The translations under genes were made by a program, and so were the position numbers. Below the pieces are notes generated by a model that was not told the DNA's origin, did no database searches, and saw only the letters and a program-made list of their open reading frames with translations. DNA of 64,000 nt, taken from positions 8,196,501 to 8,260,500 of the forward strand of contig NZ_JACHMB010000001.1 in the NCBI RefSeq assembly GCF_014204795.1, in the 5' to 3' direction. This document shows positions 51,701 through 62,300 of the stretch, piece after piece (position 1 is the stretch's first letter; every line of letters begins with the position of its first letter). Source of the DNA: Nonomuraea jabiensis. Lineage in GTDB: Bacteria; Actinomycetota; Actinomycetes; Streptosporangiales; Streptosporangiaceae.

Positions 51701-51977
51701 GGTCGTCCCGGGTCGCGATCTCGACGGCGAGTGCGTTCGGGCGCGGGCCCACAGACGGGAGCACCTGGACGGGCCGGCAGGTGAGCGGGACTTCAAGCAT
51801 CGTCACCAGGGTGGAGGTGAGCCGGCCAGACCTGCCGCAAAGTACGTTCGCGGTGGCTCCGCATATCACCGGTCCCCGGGTCAGTCATGTGCCGGCCAGC
51901 GAGCTCCACCATAATTTTCTCGCCCGCGTCTGTCCATGATCCCGAGAAGGGCGCGATGGCATGCGATCATCGGCGCC

Positions 51978-52180
51978 ATGACGTCCACCCCTGATCAGCG
52001 CAGCCGCCGGTCCGGCACGGTCGGCTTCGCCGCCGGCATCGCCGTAGGGGAGCCGTCACGGCGGGGCGGCCCCGTGACACGCGGATCTTCGCCGTCGCGG
52101 CGGGCGCGGCCCTCGGTGCGGTGTACCTGCTGCTCGGCTCCCTCGGCCACTTCGTGTTCTCGTTGTTCGGGAACCTGTAG
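51978..52180 (+). pseudogene. Small membrane protein with a one-base frameshift
   Basis: In the 591-bp gap between the kinase-like and polyprenyl synthase genes, ATG 51978 opens MTSTPDQRSRRSGTVGFAAG. Near 52047 the frame breaks in a G run. In the other frame the sequence continues GAVTAGRPRDTRIFAVAAGA and a second hydrophobic helix (LGAVYLLLGSLGHFVFSLF) to a stop at 52178. One extra G would join them into a protein of about 67 aa with two helices. The rest of the gap (51701-51977, 52181-52291) shows no other gene. Family unknown. Confidence 0.4.
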
Positions 52181-52291
52181 CCGTCCTCACCGACCCCCGC
52201 CGCCCTCGGCCGGTGGGCAGGGCGTCTCCCCGTGGTGTGGATCTCGGGGTTAGAGTCTGCCGGATCATGAAATATCACGGAGAAGGCGGAT

Positions 52292-53278
52292 ATGTCGGCT
52301 ATCGAGCAGCTGAAGTTAACCGACCCTGACCTGGCGGAACATCTGCGCAAGAGTATGGCCGAAGTGGAGGCCAGGCTGCTCGTGGCAGCCTCGGAGTCGC
52401 CCGACCCGCTGGTGAGCCAGACGGCCGGTTACCTCCTGGGCGCGGGCGGCAAGCGGTGGCGCCCGCTCCTGGTGCTGCTGGGCGCCCAGTTCGGCGACCC
52501 GGAGCGCGACTCGGTGCTGGACGCCGCGGCGGTCGTCGAGCTCGTCCACGCCGCCTCGCTGTACCACGACGACGTGATGGACGAGGCGCCGCTGCGCCAC
52601 GGGGTGCCCAGCGCGCACACCCGCTGGAACAACAAGATCGCGATTCTGGCCGGCGACCACCTGGTCGCCCGCGCCGCCACGCTCAGCCTGGGCCTGGACG
52701 AGCAGGCGCGCCGCGCCCAGGCGGAGGCCTTCGAACGGCTGGTGATGGGGCAGGTCAGGGAGGTGGCGGGCCCGCGTCCCGGTCAGGATCCCGTCGCACA
52801 CCACCTGGAGGTGGTGCGCGACAAGTCCGCCTCCCTGATCGCGCTGTCCGTACGGCTGGGCGGCCTCTGCGCGGGCGCCGACGCCGGCACGGTCGCGGCG
52901 CTGGGGGAGTACGGCGAAGCGCTGGGCGTGGCCTTCCAGCTGTCCGACGACATGATCGACATCGTCTCCGGAGCGGACAGGGCGGGCAAGGCGGCGGGGA
53001 CCGACCTGCGCGCCGGCGTGCTGACCCTGCCCGCCCTGCTGGCGCTGCGCGAGGGCGGGCGGCTCGGCGAGCTCCTGGCCGCCGGCCCGCTCCAGGACGC
53101 CGAGCTGCACGCCGAGGCGCTGGAGCTGCTGCGCTCGTCGGCCGGCCTGGCCGCCGCCGGGTCGGAGGCGGCCAGGTACGCGGCCGAGGCGCGCTCGGCC
53201 GCGGGGCGCCTCCGCGACTGCCCGGCCAAGCAGGTCCTGGAGGCACTGTGCGAGCTGGTGTCCTCCCGCGCGGCCTGA
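52292..53278 (+). CDS. Polyprenyl diphosphate synthase (trans-isoprenyl, long-chain type)
   Basis: The 328-aa enzyme has both aspartate-rich motifs of trans-prenyltransferases: DDVMD (Asp93, Asp94, Asp97) and DDMID (219-223). It also has the 'GGKRWRPLLVLL' substrate region. Residues before the first Asp motif (ASLYHDD) lack a bulky aromatic stop directly upstream except Tyr91 and His92. Chain length is therefore uncertain, but the overall layout is that of heptaprenyl to nonaprenyl diphosphate synthases used for menaquinone tails. The ATG 52292 follows GGAGAAGGCGG. It is probably a housekeeping neighbour rather than part of the peptide cluster. Confidence 0.92.
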   Translation: MSAIEQLKLTDPDLAEHLRKSMAEVEARLLVAASESPDPLVSQTAGYLLGAGGKRWRPLLVLLGAQFGDPERDSVLDAAAVVELVHAASLYHDDVMDEAPLRHGVPSAHTRWNNKIAILAGDHLVARAATLSLGLDEQARRAQAEAFERLVMGQVREVAGPRPGQDPVAHHLEVVRDKSASLIALSVRLGGLCAGADAGTVAALGEYGEALGVAFQLSDDMIDIVSGADRAGKAAGTDLRAGVLTLPALLALREGGRLGELLAAGPLQDAELHAEALELLRSSAGLAAAGSEAARYAAEARSAAGRLRDCPAKQVLEALCELVSSRAA

Positions 53279-53289
53279 CAGGATCCCGA

Positions 53290-53517
53290 ACGCCGACCCG
53301 GAACGCTCGCCAGGCCGGGCGCACGGCCGCCGACCCGGCACCCTCGGCGGGCCGGCTGCGCGGATGCTGGCCTGGGACCCTCGGCGGGTGGGCTGCGCGG
53401 CCACCGACCCGGGACGCTCGGCGGGTCCCGGCTTTGCGGACGCCGACCCGGGGTTGTCGGCGGGTCGGGTGTGCGGACGCTGACCCGGGGCCGTCGCCGC
53501 GGGCCGGGTCAGCGTCC
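53290..53517. repeat. About six imperfect tandem repeats of 37-38 bp
   Basis: After the polyprenyl synthase stop, a unit of the form GCCGACCCGGGACGCTCGGC, continuing GGGTCGGCTGCGCGG, is repeated about six times with drift. Units begin roughly at 53291, 53329, 53366, 53404, 53442 and 53479. Each can fold on itself through CCGACCCG/CGGGTCGG-like arms. The last unit forms a strong terminator stem. Confidence 0.6.
53475..53517. terminator. Strong bidirectional terminator
   Basis: A perfect 14-bp stem (GGACGCTGACCCGG at 53475-53488 and its complement at 53504-53517) with a 15-nt loop lies between the convergent polyprenyl synthase and hydrolase genes, at the end of the tandem repeats. Confidence 0.8.
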
Positions 53518-53531
53518 CCGTGGGGTGCCGG

Positions 53532-56429
53532 TCAGAGGTTGAGCGGGATCTTCACGTAAGAGCCGTCGATGTTGCCCGCCTTGTCGATGCTCCGCAGGTG
53601 GAGCGTCCAGGTTCCGGTGGAACCGGTGGGCTTCATCCAGTAGAACGGCAGGCCGTACGTGGAGTACTGCGGGGTGTCGTCCGGATCGCTGGACACGATG
53701 GCCCACTCGATCCGCCCCACCCCCGACCCGCCGGCGTCCGTCGCGGAGGCGTCGATGTGCACCCGCTTCCTGCCGTCGTACTCGTCGTACCCGAGCGCGA
53801 CGTCGGTGTCGGGCGGGGTCTCGTCGTCCGCCGCCGAACCGGTCACCGTGGGCAGCGGGTTCTGGGCCGGGCAGCCCGCGTCGCACGGCGTGACGGAGAC
53901 GCGGGTCGCGGGGACCGTGACGCCGCCGCCGTTGAAGGTGATGTGGTCGTTCGGCCCGATGAGGATGGGCTCGTACGGGATGGTCGAGGTGATGACGCCG
54001 TTCTCGTACGTGCGCAGCCGGAGGTAGACGTAGCCGAAGTCCGTCGAGGTGATCGTGGCCGCGGCCCTGCCCTGGCGGAGGAAGGCCGAGATGCGCTTGT
54101 ACGGGCCGACGCCCGCGGCGTAGGTGCTGCCGGGGATGTCCTCCAGCTCGACCTCGGTCGACGGGTCGGTGAACCCGGTGCGCAGCCCGCCCGCGTCGGT
54201 GAGCAGCAGGTTGACCGGGCCTCTGATCTCCACCTCGGTGCCCGTGAGCCCGCCGGCGGCGGCCGCCTGGACGGTGTCGTCCCGCTGTGCCGCGAGGGCG
54301 GCCGTGGTGGGTCCCTCGCCCTGGACGGCGTTGACGGCGTCGTAGACGACCTGCGACTCGTTGGGCAGCTCGACGTGGCCGATGCCGGAGTAGGCGGGCT
54401 CGGTCACGGAGTTGCCGCGCAGCCCCGCGGTGAGCCGGGCCGAGCCGAGCGGCACGGTGCCGTCACCGAGGTCACTCCAGTTGATCATGACGCCGGTGCC
54501 GTTGACGCAGCCGTCCCACCAGCCCTTCTTCTCGTTGCAGTGCGCCTCGGGGAACTCGTCGAAGCTCACCGGGGTGGTCACGCCGGTGCCCACCAGGCGG
54601 GTCAGGCCGACCCTGGAGTCGGCGGGGTTCCAGGCGTCGGCCGCCCGGTGCCAGGCGCGGGCCTTGTCGATCAGCGCCAGGTTCTTGTCGCTGAGCATGT
54701 TGCGCACCTGGTCGGGGGTGAGCGGGCCGCCCGGTACGCGGTTGACCGGCGGCTCGACCACGGTGTGGTAGTTGTCGGAAGGCAGCAGCTCCAGGAAGCC
54801 GGGGAAGTTCTTGGTGATCTTCGCGGCCTGGTTCCTGTTGAGCAGGCAGCGGCCGGCGGTCAGGTCGATCACGCAGGGCGTCTTGTAGTGCATGACGCCC
54901 AGCGCCTTGGCGGCGCCCAGGTACGGCGTCGCGATGGTGGAGATCCGGTTGATCTTGCCGACGGAGCGCTGCATGCGCGTGGCGGCCAGCGTCACCAGCC
55001 CGCCCTGGGAGTGGGCGATGATGTTGACCCGGTCGGCGCCGGTGGCCTGCCGTACCGACTCGATCCGGTCCAGCAGCTGGTCCGCGTTGTGGTCCGAGGA
55101 CTTGCGCCAGTCCACGGGGTTGAGGAAGAGGTTCTCGCCCGGCTGCGGGTTCTCGATGTCGCCCAGCACGTACCCGGCGTTCTGCAGGTGGGTGACGGTG
55201 CCCGCGTAGATGGACTTGATGCCGAGGATCTTCATGATGACCTCGGGGGCGTAGACGTCGTTGCCCTTGGCGTCGGTCTCTCCGTCGTCGTTCAGCATGA
55301 TGTTGTCGAGGTGCGAGTCGCTGATGCTGAGCAGTTTGGCCAGGGTGCCGGGCCAGTACTCGGTGCTCGCGTCCCTCAGTTTGGACCCCATGATGCCCGG
55401 CACGAAGATCACCGGCTTGGTGACGGGCTTGGCGCCGGTGCCGCACTCGGCCGGCTCGTCCTGGGTGTAGGTGAGCCTGCGCACCAGCGCGGCCGAGTCG
55501 TAGACCGCGTCGTGCTGGTCGAAGATCGACAGGTACAGCTTGTGCGACCCGCCGGTGATGGGGGTGGAGGCCTTCATCAGCGGCGTGGCCCCGTCGTACG
55601 TCGTCCCGGCCGAGGCCGAGGCGGTCATCGCCAGCAGGCCGCTCGTGTTGGTGGAGATGACGTTGCCGGAGGGGTCGAAGGCGAAGTTGTCCGGCGCCAG
55701 GATGGTCGACTCGTCGGTGGTCCAGGTGCTGCGGTCCAGCTCGGCGACGAAGCCGTCGTTGTAGGCGGACCTGACGAACTCGGGGAACTCCTCGCTGAAG
55801 TACTTGACCTCGAAGGTCATGCACTTGGCCCAGGCCGGGACGTCCAGGTCGACCCGGAGCACGGTGACGTCGTAGGCGCTGTCGCCGCGGACCTTGCCGC
55901 CGCCCGAGTCGCGCCCGTCGGAGTTGAACTGGTTGGCCTGCGGCGCGAGGGTGGCGTCGCCCGTGGTCAGCAGGGCGCCGGTGCCGGACAGGCCGCCGAT
56001 GCCGGTGCCCAGGCCGTTGGTGCCGGTGGCGGGCGGGGTGGTGACGTAGGAGGCCGTGACCAGGCTGCTGTCGCCGACCAGCGCGCCGGCCAGCGCCCTG
56101 GCGCCGTCGGCGCCGGTGCCCACCGGGGTCACGCTGCCCGCGTCGACGTCCAGCGTGGTGACGTCGGCGGAGCGGGTCCGCCGGGCCTTGCGTGCCTCGG
56201 CGGCGCGCTCGCGGGCGGCCTTGCGGTCGGCGGGCCTGCCGACGGAGATCGTGTGGCGCTCCGAGGAGGGCGCGGCGGTGGACGGGGCGGCGGTGGACGG
56301 GGCGGCGGTGGACGGGGCGGGGGAGGACGGGGCGGGGGTGACGGGATCGGCGAGGGCGGGGGCGGGGGCGGTCAATCCGGTCCCTGCCATCGCCACGGCG
56401 AGCATGACCAATAAGAACCTGCGGCGCAT
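53532..56429 (-). CDS. Large secreted LCAT-type alpha/beta hydrolase with choice-of-anchor domain
   Basis: The 965-aa protein has a signal peptide (RRRFLLVMLAVAMAG) and a Pro/Ser/Ala linker with three copies of STAAP encoded by identical 15-bp repeats. A choice-of-anchor L-like domain follows (about 140-330: GTGALLTTGDATLAPQANQ, YFSEEFPEFV, YNDGFVAELD). A lecithin:cholesterol acyltransferase/PGAP1-like hydrolase is next, with VIFVPGIMGSKLRD, nucleophile Ser474 in AHSQGG, and 'DLGDGTVPLGSARLT' for the acid region. Beta-rich C-terminal repeats finish the chain. It is an extracellular lipase or acyltransferase; the lipid is unknown. GGAG at 7 nt supports ATG 56429. The 289-bp gap to the divergent protease gene shows AT-richer promoter-like sequence and no gene. 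Confidence 0.9.
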   Translation of the reverse strand: MRRRFLLVMLAVAMAGTGLTAPAPALADPVTPAPSSPAPSTAAPSTAAPSTAAPSSERHTISVGRPADRKAARERAAEARKARRTRSADVTTLDVDAGSVTPVGTGADGARALAGALVGDSSLVTASYVTTPPATGTNGLGTGIGGLSGTGALLTTGDATLAPQANQFNSDGRDSGGGKVRGDSAYDVTVLRVDLDVPAWAKCMTFEVKYFSEEFPEFVRSAYNDGFVAELDRSTWTTDESTILAPDNFAFDPSGNVISTNTSGLLAMTASASAGTTYDGATPLMKASTPITGGSHKLYLSIFDQHDAVYDSAALVRRLTYTQDEPAECGTGAKPVTKPVIFVPGIMGSKLRDASTEYWPGTLAKLLSISDSHLDNIMLNDDGETDAKGNDVYAPEVIMKILGIKSIYAGTVTHLQNAGYVLGDIENPQPGENLFLNPVDWRKSSDHNADQLLDRIESVRQATGADRVNIIAHSQGGLVTLAATRMQRSVGKINRISTIATPYLGAAKALGVMHYKTPCVIDLTAGRCLLNRNQAAKITKNFPGFLELLPSDNYHTVVEPPVNRVPGGPLTPDQVRNMLSDKNLALIDKARAWHRAADAWNPADSRVGLTRLVGTGVTTPVSFDEFPEAHCNEKKGWWDGCVNGTGVMINWSDLGDGTVPLGSARLTAGLRGNSVTEPAYSGIGHVELPNESQVVYDAVNAVQGEGPTTAALAAQRDDTVQAAAAGGLTGTEVEIRGPVNLLLTDAGGLRTGFTDPSTEVELEDIPGSTYAAGVGPYKRISAFLRQGRAAATITSTDFGYVYLRLRTYENGVITSTIPYEPILIGPNDHITFNGGGVTVPATRVSVTPCDAGCPAQNPLPTVTGSAADDETPPDTDVALGYDEYDGRKRVHIDASATDAGGSGVGRIEWAIVSSDPDDTPQYSTYGLPFYWMKPTGSTGTWTLHLRSIDKAGNIDGSYVKIPLNL

Positions 56430-56718
56430 CGGCTGCTCCAGGCTGGGTCGGGCCGTGAGAACGGACTTCGCTCCGGGCGTTCGTGTCACGGCGGGCCGGG
56501 ACCAGCGACACCAAGATCAAAGCGGAGAAAACGTATACATCAACACGTACGCGGTCAAGTCCGAAAAATGGATATTGACGGAACATGACGGAGGCTCAAT
56601 ACTCCAGGTGATCAATCCCTGGCCTCCCTACAGCCCCCCGTGAGCACTGGTCGACGCATGCCTGCGTGCTGGCGGTCTGCACCCTTCCCGTTACCCCCGC
56701 ACCTGTGTGGAGCATGCC

Positions 56719-59322
56719 ATGCGCTTGGCCAAAAACGTTTTCCGTGCCTTATGGGCGGGTGGGCTCGCGGCCGCGGCCTGCCTCGCGGTGACCTGGGCGA
56801 TGCTGGCGCTGCTCGTGAGCGGCGCGGAAGGACTGGTCGGGAGTTTCCTGGCCAGGAGCGTGAACGGCGTCACCACCGCGGCGGCGGCCGCCACGGGCGG
56901 CCCGGTGGACTGGTGGTCGGCCACGCTCTCCTCCGGCGGCCGGATCTGGCCGCTGCGCTTCCTGCTCCAGGGCTCGCCGATGGTGCTGCTCGCGCTCGGG
57001 CCCGTGGCGGCCGGTCTGACGGCCGGCCTGCTCACCCGGGGCAGGGCCCGGCTGCTGGCCGCCTCGGCCGGGTACGCCACCGTGATCACCGCCACGGCCA
57101 CGGTCACCGCCGCGGTGGCGCCCGGCGAGCTCGCGACCGTCAGCACGCCCTGGCCGATCGCGTTCGTGCTCGCCCTGGCCTGGTGCTTCGCCGTGGGGCT
57201 GGCCGGCCAGGCGGCGCGCCGCGTGAAGGTCGTGGCCGCCGGCGCGGCCGTCCTGCTGATCGCGCAGCTGTCCGTCTCCGGCTCCGCGGTCGCCGCCCCT
57301 CCGGCGAAGGCCAGGACCGAGCTGCCGGTGACCATGGCGGCCGCGGGCCCGCCCGAACCCGCCCCGGTCGGCTACTTCCGCCCGGGCGTGACCGAGGCGC
57401 TCGCCAAGGTGGGGGTCTCCCACGCCGCCGACGGAGCGAAGATCGCCGCCGACACCGGCGTCACCATGGCCAAGGACCCCTGGCTCGGCGTGCCCACGAT
57501 GCTGAGCATGCAGAGCCCCGCCGGCAAGGACGTCAAGAGCTGGCTGCGCGCCAACGCCGGGCTGCTGGCGGCCAAGGACCCCGTCGCCCAGCTCACCGAG
57601 CTGCCCGCCAGGCCCAAGGACCCGCTGGGGCTCAAGCACGACTGGTTCCAGCAGCAGGTCGGCGGCGTGCCCGTGTACGGGGCGCGGGTGGGCGTCCACC
57701 GCGACGCCAAGGGCAAGACCGTGCTCAGCCTGACCAACAACTTCATCCCCGACCTGGTCCCCACCGGCACCAAGCCGACCCTCGACGCGCCGTCCGCCGT
57801 GACCGCCGCCGGCCGGGCCATGCCGGGCGCGAAGGCGGGCGCGGCGCCCGAGCTCCTGCTGCTGCCCGACGAGCCGGACCCCGGCAAGCCGGTGGCGGCC
57901 ACGCTGGTCTGGCGGGTGACGATGGTCGCCGACGACGGCCGTTCGACGGTCTTCTACGTCGACGCGCTCAGCACCGGACGGATCGTCAAGTTCGAGCCCG
58001 GCCACCTGGAGTACAAGAACCGCAGCGTCTGGGACCTGAACAACAACCCGCGTCCCAGCGGCGGCCCGGCCAGGACCGAGGGCGAGGGCCCGGTGTCCGA
58101 GCCCGACGTCAACGCCGTCTACGACCACAGCGGCCGCTTCTACGACTACCTGTCGAGCACCTTCGGCCGCGACAGCTGGGACGGCGAGGGCGCCCGGATG
58201 AACTCCTACGCCCGCTACTCCAACGACCGCAACCACCAGCCGGTCAAGAACGCCTTCTTCGACCCGCTGACCGGCGAGACCATGTTCGGCGAGGGCACCG
58301 CCACGCTCACCATCGTCTCCCACGAGTGGCAGCACGGCGTCACCCACTCCAGCGCCGGCCTGTTCTCCTTCTTCCAGGGCGGCTCGCTCCACGAGAGCTT
58401 CTCCGACGTCTTCGCGGCCTTCACCGAGTACAAGGTCAAGGGCAGCACCAGCTGGAAGGCGGGCGAGGGCAGCTCGCTCGGCGTCATCCGCGACCTGGCC
58501 AACCCCAGCGCGCTCAGCTATGACGGCAAGCCGCACCCCGACCACTACAGCAAGTACTGGCTGGGCTGCGCCGACGGCGGCTGGGTGCACTTCAACAGCC
58601 TGATCCCCAGCCACGCCTGGTACATCCTGGCCACCCGCATCGGCATCGGCAAGACCCAGGAGATCGCCTACCGCGACCTCACCACCCAGCTCGGCCCGCG
58701 CTCGCGCTTCTCCGACACGCGCGCCGGCGCCATCCAGGCGGCCTCGGACCTGTACGGCAAGAACTCGCCCGAGATGCTGGAGACCTGGCGCGCCTTCGGC
58801 GCGGTCGGGATCGACGGCAACTACGAGTCGCCGCGCCAGCAGTGCATGTGCTTCGCCGACGAGTCGCTGACCGGCGTCGGCCTGGAGGCTCTGGACCCCG
58901 ACGGCGCCAGCACCGACGCGACCGTGGCCGGCCTGCTGCGCGTGCGCGACATCTTCGAGAACGCCGAGTCCGGCGCCGTCATGCACTACGCCCAGCTGTA
59001 CGCCCGAGCCAACAGCCGCGCCATGGAACTGCTCACCACCAGCGACACGCTCCGCCGGCAGACCGCCCACCTCATGCAGAGCATGGAACCGGCCTTCCGC
59101 ACGGTCAACACGCCGCAGGGCGACCTGATATCCATCACGCAGGGCCAGATCGACGAGATCAACGCGCTGGTCGACGCCTACCTCGAGGCCGACATCGACG
59201 CGGGCAGCGACGGCACCTGGACGGCTCTGGCCCGCTCCGAACTCGAGCACGCCAACATCCAGGCGATGGTCGGCATGTCGGTCAACGAGGCGTACGCCTA
59301 CCTCGAATCACTCTTCGACTAA
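56719..59322 (+). CDS. M4-family (thermolysin-like) metalloprotease with N-terminal membrane domain
   Basis: The 867-aa protein starts with about five hydrophobic helices in the first 195 residues, an unusual addition. A pro-domain follows with FTP/PepSY-like segments (LKHDWFQQQVGGVPVYGARV). The thermolysin domain has the zinc motif HEWQH (His535, Glu536, His539), third ligand Glu559 in GGSLHESFSDVF and the catalytic-His region GGWVHFNSLIPSHAWYILA. A helical C-terminal extension of about 160 residues follows. Normal M4 enzymes have a simple signal peptide, so this one is probably membrane-tethered, or the helices do something else. GGAG 6 nt upstream supports ATG 56719. A subtilisin gene follows after 8 bp. 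Confidence 0.92.
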   Translation: MRLAKNVFRALWAGGLAAAACLAVTWAMLALLVSGAEGLVGSFLARSVNGVTTAAAAATGGPVDWWSATLSSGGRIWPLRFLLQGSPMVLLALGPVAAGLTAGLLTRGRARLLAASAGYATVITATATVTAAVAPGELATVSTPWPIAFVLALAWCFAVGLAGQAARRVKVVAAGAAVLLIAQLSVSGSAVAAPPAKARTELPVTMAAAGPPEPAPVGYFRPGVTEALAKVGVSHAADGAKIAADTGVTMAKDPWLGVPTMLSMQSPAGKDVKSWLRANAGLLAAKDPVAQLTELPARPKDPLGLKHDWFQQQVGGVPVYGARVGVHRDAKGKTVLSLTNNFIPDLVPTGTKPTLDAPSAVTAAGRAMPGAKAGAAPELLLLPDEPDPGKPVAATLVWRVTMVADDGRSTVFYVDALSTGRIVKFEPGHLEYKNRSVWDLNNNPRPSGGPARTEGEGPVSEPDVNAVYDHSGRFYDYLSSTFGRDSWDGEGARMNSYARYSNDRNHQPVKNAFFDPLTGETMFGEGTATLTIVSHEWQHGVTHSSAGLFSFFQGGSLHESFSDVFAAFTEYKVKGSTSWKAGEGSSLGVIRDLANPSALSYDGKPHPDHYSKYWLGCADGGWVHFNSLIPSHAWYILATRIGIGKTQEIAYRDLTTQLGPRSRFSDTRAGAIQAASDLYGKNSPEMLETWRAFGAVGIDGNYESPRQQCMCFADESLTGVGLEALDPDGASTDATVAGLLRVRDIFENAESGAVMHYAQLYARANSRAMELLTTSDTLRRQTAHLMQSMEPAFRTVNTPQGDLISITQGQIDEINALVDAYLEADIDAGSDGTWTALARSELEHANIQAMVGMSVNEAYAYLESLFD

Positions 59323-59330
59323 GGAAACAC

Positions 59331-62300
59331 ATGCGCCGCCGCCTCCTGACGGCCCTCTGGCTGGTGCCCGCGTTGCTGCTGGGCTCAGCCGTACCGGCCG
59401 CCGCCGAGAACGACCCCCTGCCCGACCGGCTCGACCGGGCGGTCGCCGCCAAGCTCGCCGAGCACGACACCACCGACGTGTTCGTGGTGCTCAAGGAGAA
59501 GGCGGACCTGTCCGGCGGGCGGTCGCTGCGCGGCCATGCCGCCAAGGCGGAGCACGGGTTCCGCATGCTGCGTTCGACCGCCGAGCGCAGCCAGCGCGGC
59601 CTGCGCTCCTTCCTCCAGGACTCCAAGGCGATCTTCACGCCGTACTGGCTGGTCAACGCCGTGCTGGTGCGCGGCGCCGACGCCGGCCTGGTCAAGCGGC
59701 TGGCCGAGCGGCCCGACGTGGCCCGGGTACGGCCGGCCGGCAGCGTCTCGCTGCCGGAGCCCGAGCGTACGGCCGAGGCCGTGGCCCAGGTCGCGGGCGC
59801 GGAATGGGGCGTGGACTCCGTCGGCGCCCCGCGCGTCTGGTCCGGCTTCGGCGCCAGGGGCGAGGGCATCGTGGTCGCCACGATCGACTCCGGCGTACAG
59901 TACGACCACCCCGCCCTGGCCGGGCAGTACCGCGGGCGCAAGGCCGACGGGAGCTACGACCACAACTACAACTGGTTCGACCCGACGCTGGTGTGCGGCG
60001 TCCCCTCGGTGACGCCGTGCGACAACAACGGGCACGGCACCCACACCATGGGTACCATCGTCGGCGCGGGCGGGATCGGCGTGGCGCCCGGCGCCACCTG
60101 GATCAGTGCCAAGGGCTGCGAGACGAGCCGCTGCAGCGACGTCTTCCTGCTGGAGGCGGGCCAGTGGATGCTGGCGCCCACCGACCTGGAAGGCAACAAT
60201 CCGCGCCCCGACCTGGCACCGCACCTGGTGAGCAACTCGTGGGGCGGCGACGCGGGCGACCCCTTCTACCAGGAGATCGTGAACTCCTGGGTGGCGTCGG
60301 GCATCTTCCCGCTCTTCGCCGCCGGCAACGCCGGCCCCGAGTGCGCCACCGCGCACTCGCCCGGCGACTACGCCAACACCTACGCCGTCGGCGCCTACCA
60401 GTCCGACGGGAAGATCGCCGACTTCTCCAGCCGCGGCGACCCGGAAGGCACGGCGATCAAGCCGAACATCACCGCGCCCGGCGTGGCCATCCGCTCGTCC
60501 GTGCCGGGCAGCGGCTACTCGGCCTACAGCGGTACCTCCATGGCGACACCCCACGTGGCGGGAGCGGTGGCGCTGCTGTGGTCCGCCGCGCCTGCTCTGC
60601 GCGGCGACATCGCCGCCACCAGGCGGGCGCTGGACGAGACCGCCGTGGACGTGACCGACTACAGCTGCGGCGGCGACAGCGCGAACAACCGGGTGTGGGG
60701 GCAGGGACGGCTGGACGCCTTCGCCGCCGTGACCTTCGCGCCGCGCGGCCAGACCGGCACTCTCGCCGGAACCGTCCGTGACGCCACCGGCGCCCCCGTG
60801 CCGAAGCCGACCGTGACCCTGACCGCCTCCGGCGTCAAGCGCACCCTGACCGGCGGCGCCGACGGGACCTTCAGCATCCCGCTGCCCCCCGGCTCCTACG
60901 AGATCACCGCCTGGGCCTTCGGCTTCGCGCCCGCCACCGGCACCGCCACCGTGGCCGCCGGCGCCACCGCCACCCGTGACCTGTCCCTGGCCACGGTCCC
61001 GCGTTACGACGTCTACGGAGAGGTCCGGCAGTCCGGCGGCGAGCCGCTGCCCGGCGCGGTGGTCAGCATCGAGGGCACCCCCTACGCCCCCGTCACCACC
61101 GAGTCCGACGGCGCCTTCGCCATGCTCGGCGTCCCCGTCGGCACCTGGCGGGTGAACGTGCAGGGAGCCAGGTGCGGCGCCGCCACCACGGTGACGCTCG
61201 TGGTCGACTCCGACGAGCTCCTCCAGATCGACACCCCGCTGCGCAAGGACGCCTTCAACAACAAGTGCGACGTCATCCCGACGCTCGCCTGGCAGCCGGG
61301 CACCACCCCGCTCGCGCTGACGGGTGACGACGCGGGCGTCGCGGTCACCCTGCCCTTCACCTTCCCGCTGTACGGCAAGCCGTACACCAAGGCGTGGATC
61401 TCCACCAACGGCTTCATCAACTTCCAGCGGCTCAGCACCCTGTCCCTCAACAGCGCCATCCCGAGCGGCGGCCTGCCCAACTCCGCGATCTACGCCTTCT
61501 GGGACGACCTCGTCGTGGACTCCTCGGCGCAGGTGCTCACCGCCACCCTCGGCACCGCGCCCAACCGGCGCTACCTCGTCGAGTGGCGCAACGTCACCCT
61601 GGTCTCCCAGCCTGCGGCACGGCTCACCTTCTCCGCGGAGCTGCACGAGAACGGGCAGATCCTCATCCAGTACAAGTCGCTGTCGAGCGGCCTGATGCCA
61701 CGCGGCTCCTCGGCCACGATCGGCATCGAGAACAGCACGGGGACGCTCGGCTTCGAGTACTCCAGCAACGTGCCCGTGCTGCGCTCGGGCATGGGCATCC
61801 GCTTTTACGGCGCGGGCGTCGTCCAGGGCGTGGTGCGCGACCCCGCCGGCACGCCGCTCAAGGGCATCGAGGTCGGCTACGCGATGCCGGGCGACTCGGC
61901 GCTGATGGAGCAGGCCGTCACCGACGCCACCGGCGCGTACCGGCTGTTCCCCCTGCCGGGCGAGTACACGGTGTCGATCGCCTCCAGCGACTGGGAGTAC
62001 TACTCCTCCAAGGTCACGCTCGGCGAGGAGGGGCAGGTCGTCGACCTCGACATCACCCTGTATCCCAGCAGCAACGACATTTCCGGCGTCGTCAGGGACA
62101 GCTCGGGCAGACCCCTGCCCGGGGTGAGCGTGGCCGTCATGGACCGCAACATCGCGGCCGCGACCACGGACGGGACCGGCGCCTACCGGCTGACCGGCGT
62201 CCACGGCGGCACCCAGTGGATCCAGGTGTTCGCCCGGGCCTGCGAGGTGATCGTCCAGAAGCGGCTGACGGTCACCGGCGACCTGGTCGTCGACCTGACC

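Noticed and set aside
53279..53531. Tandem repeats as a CRISPR array
   Set aside because: Units are contiguous and drifting with no unique spacers, and no cas genes are present.
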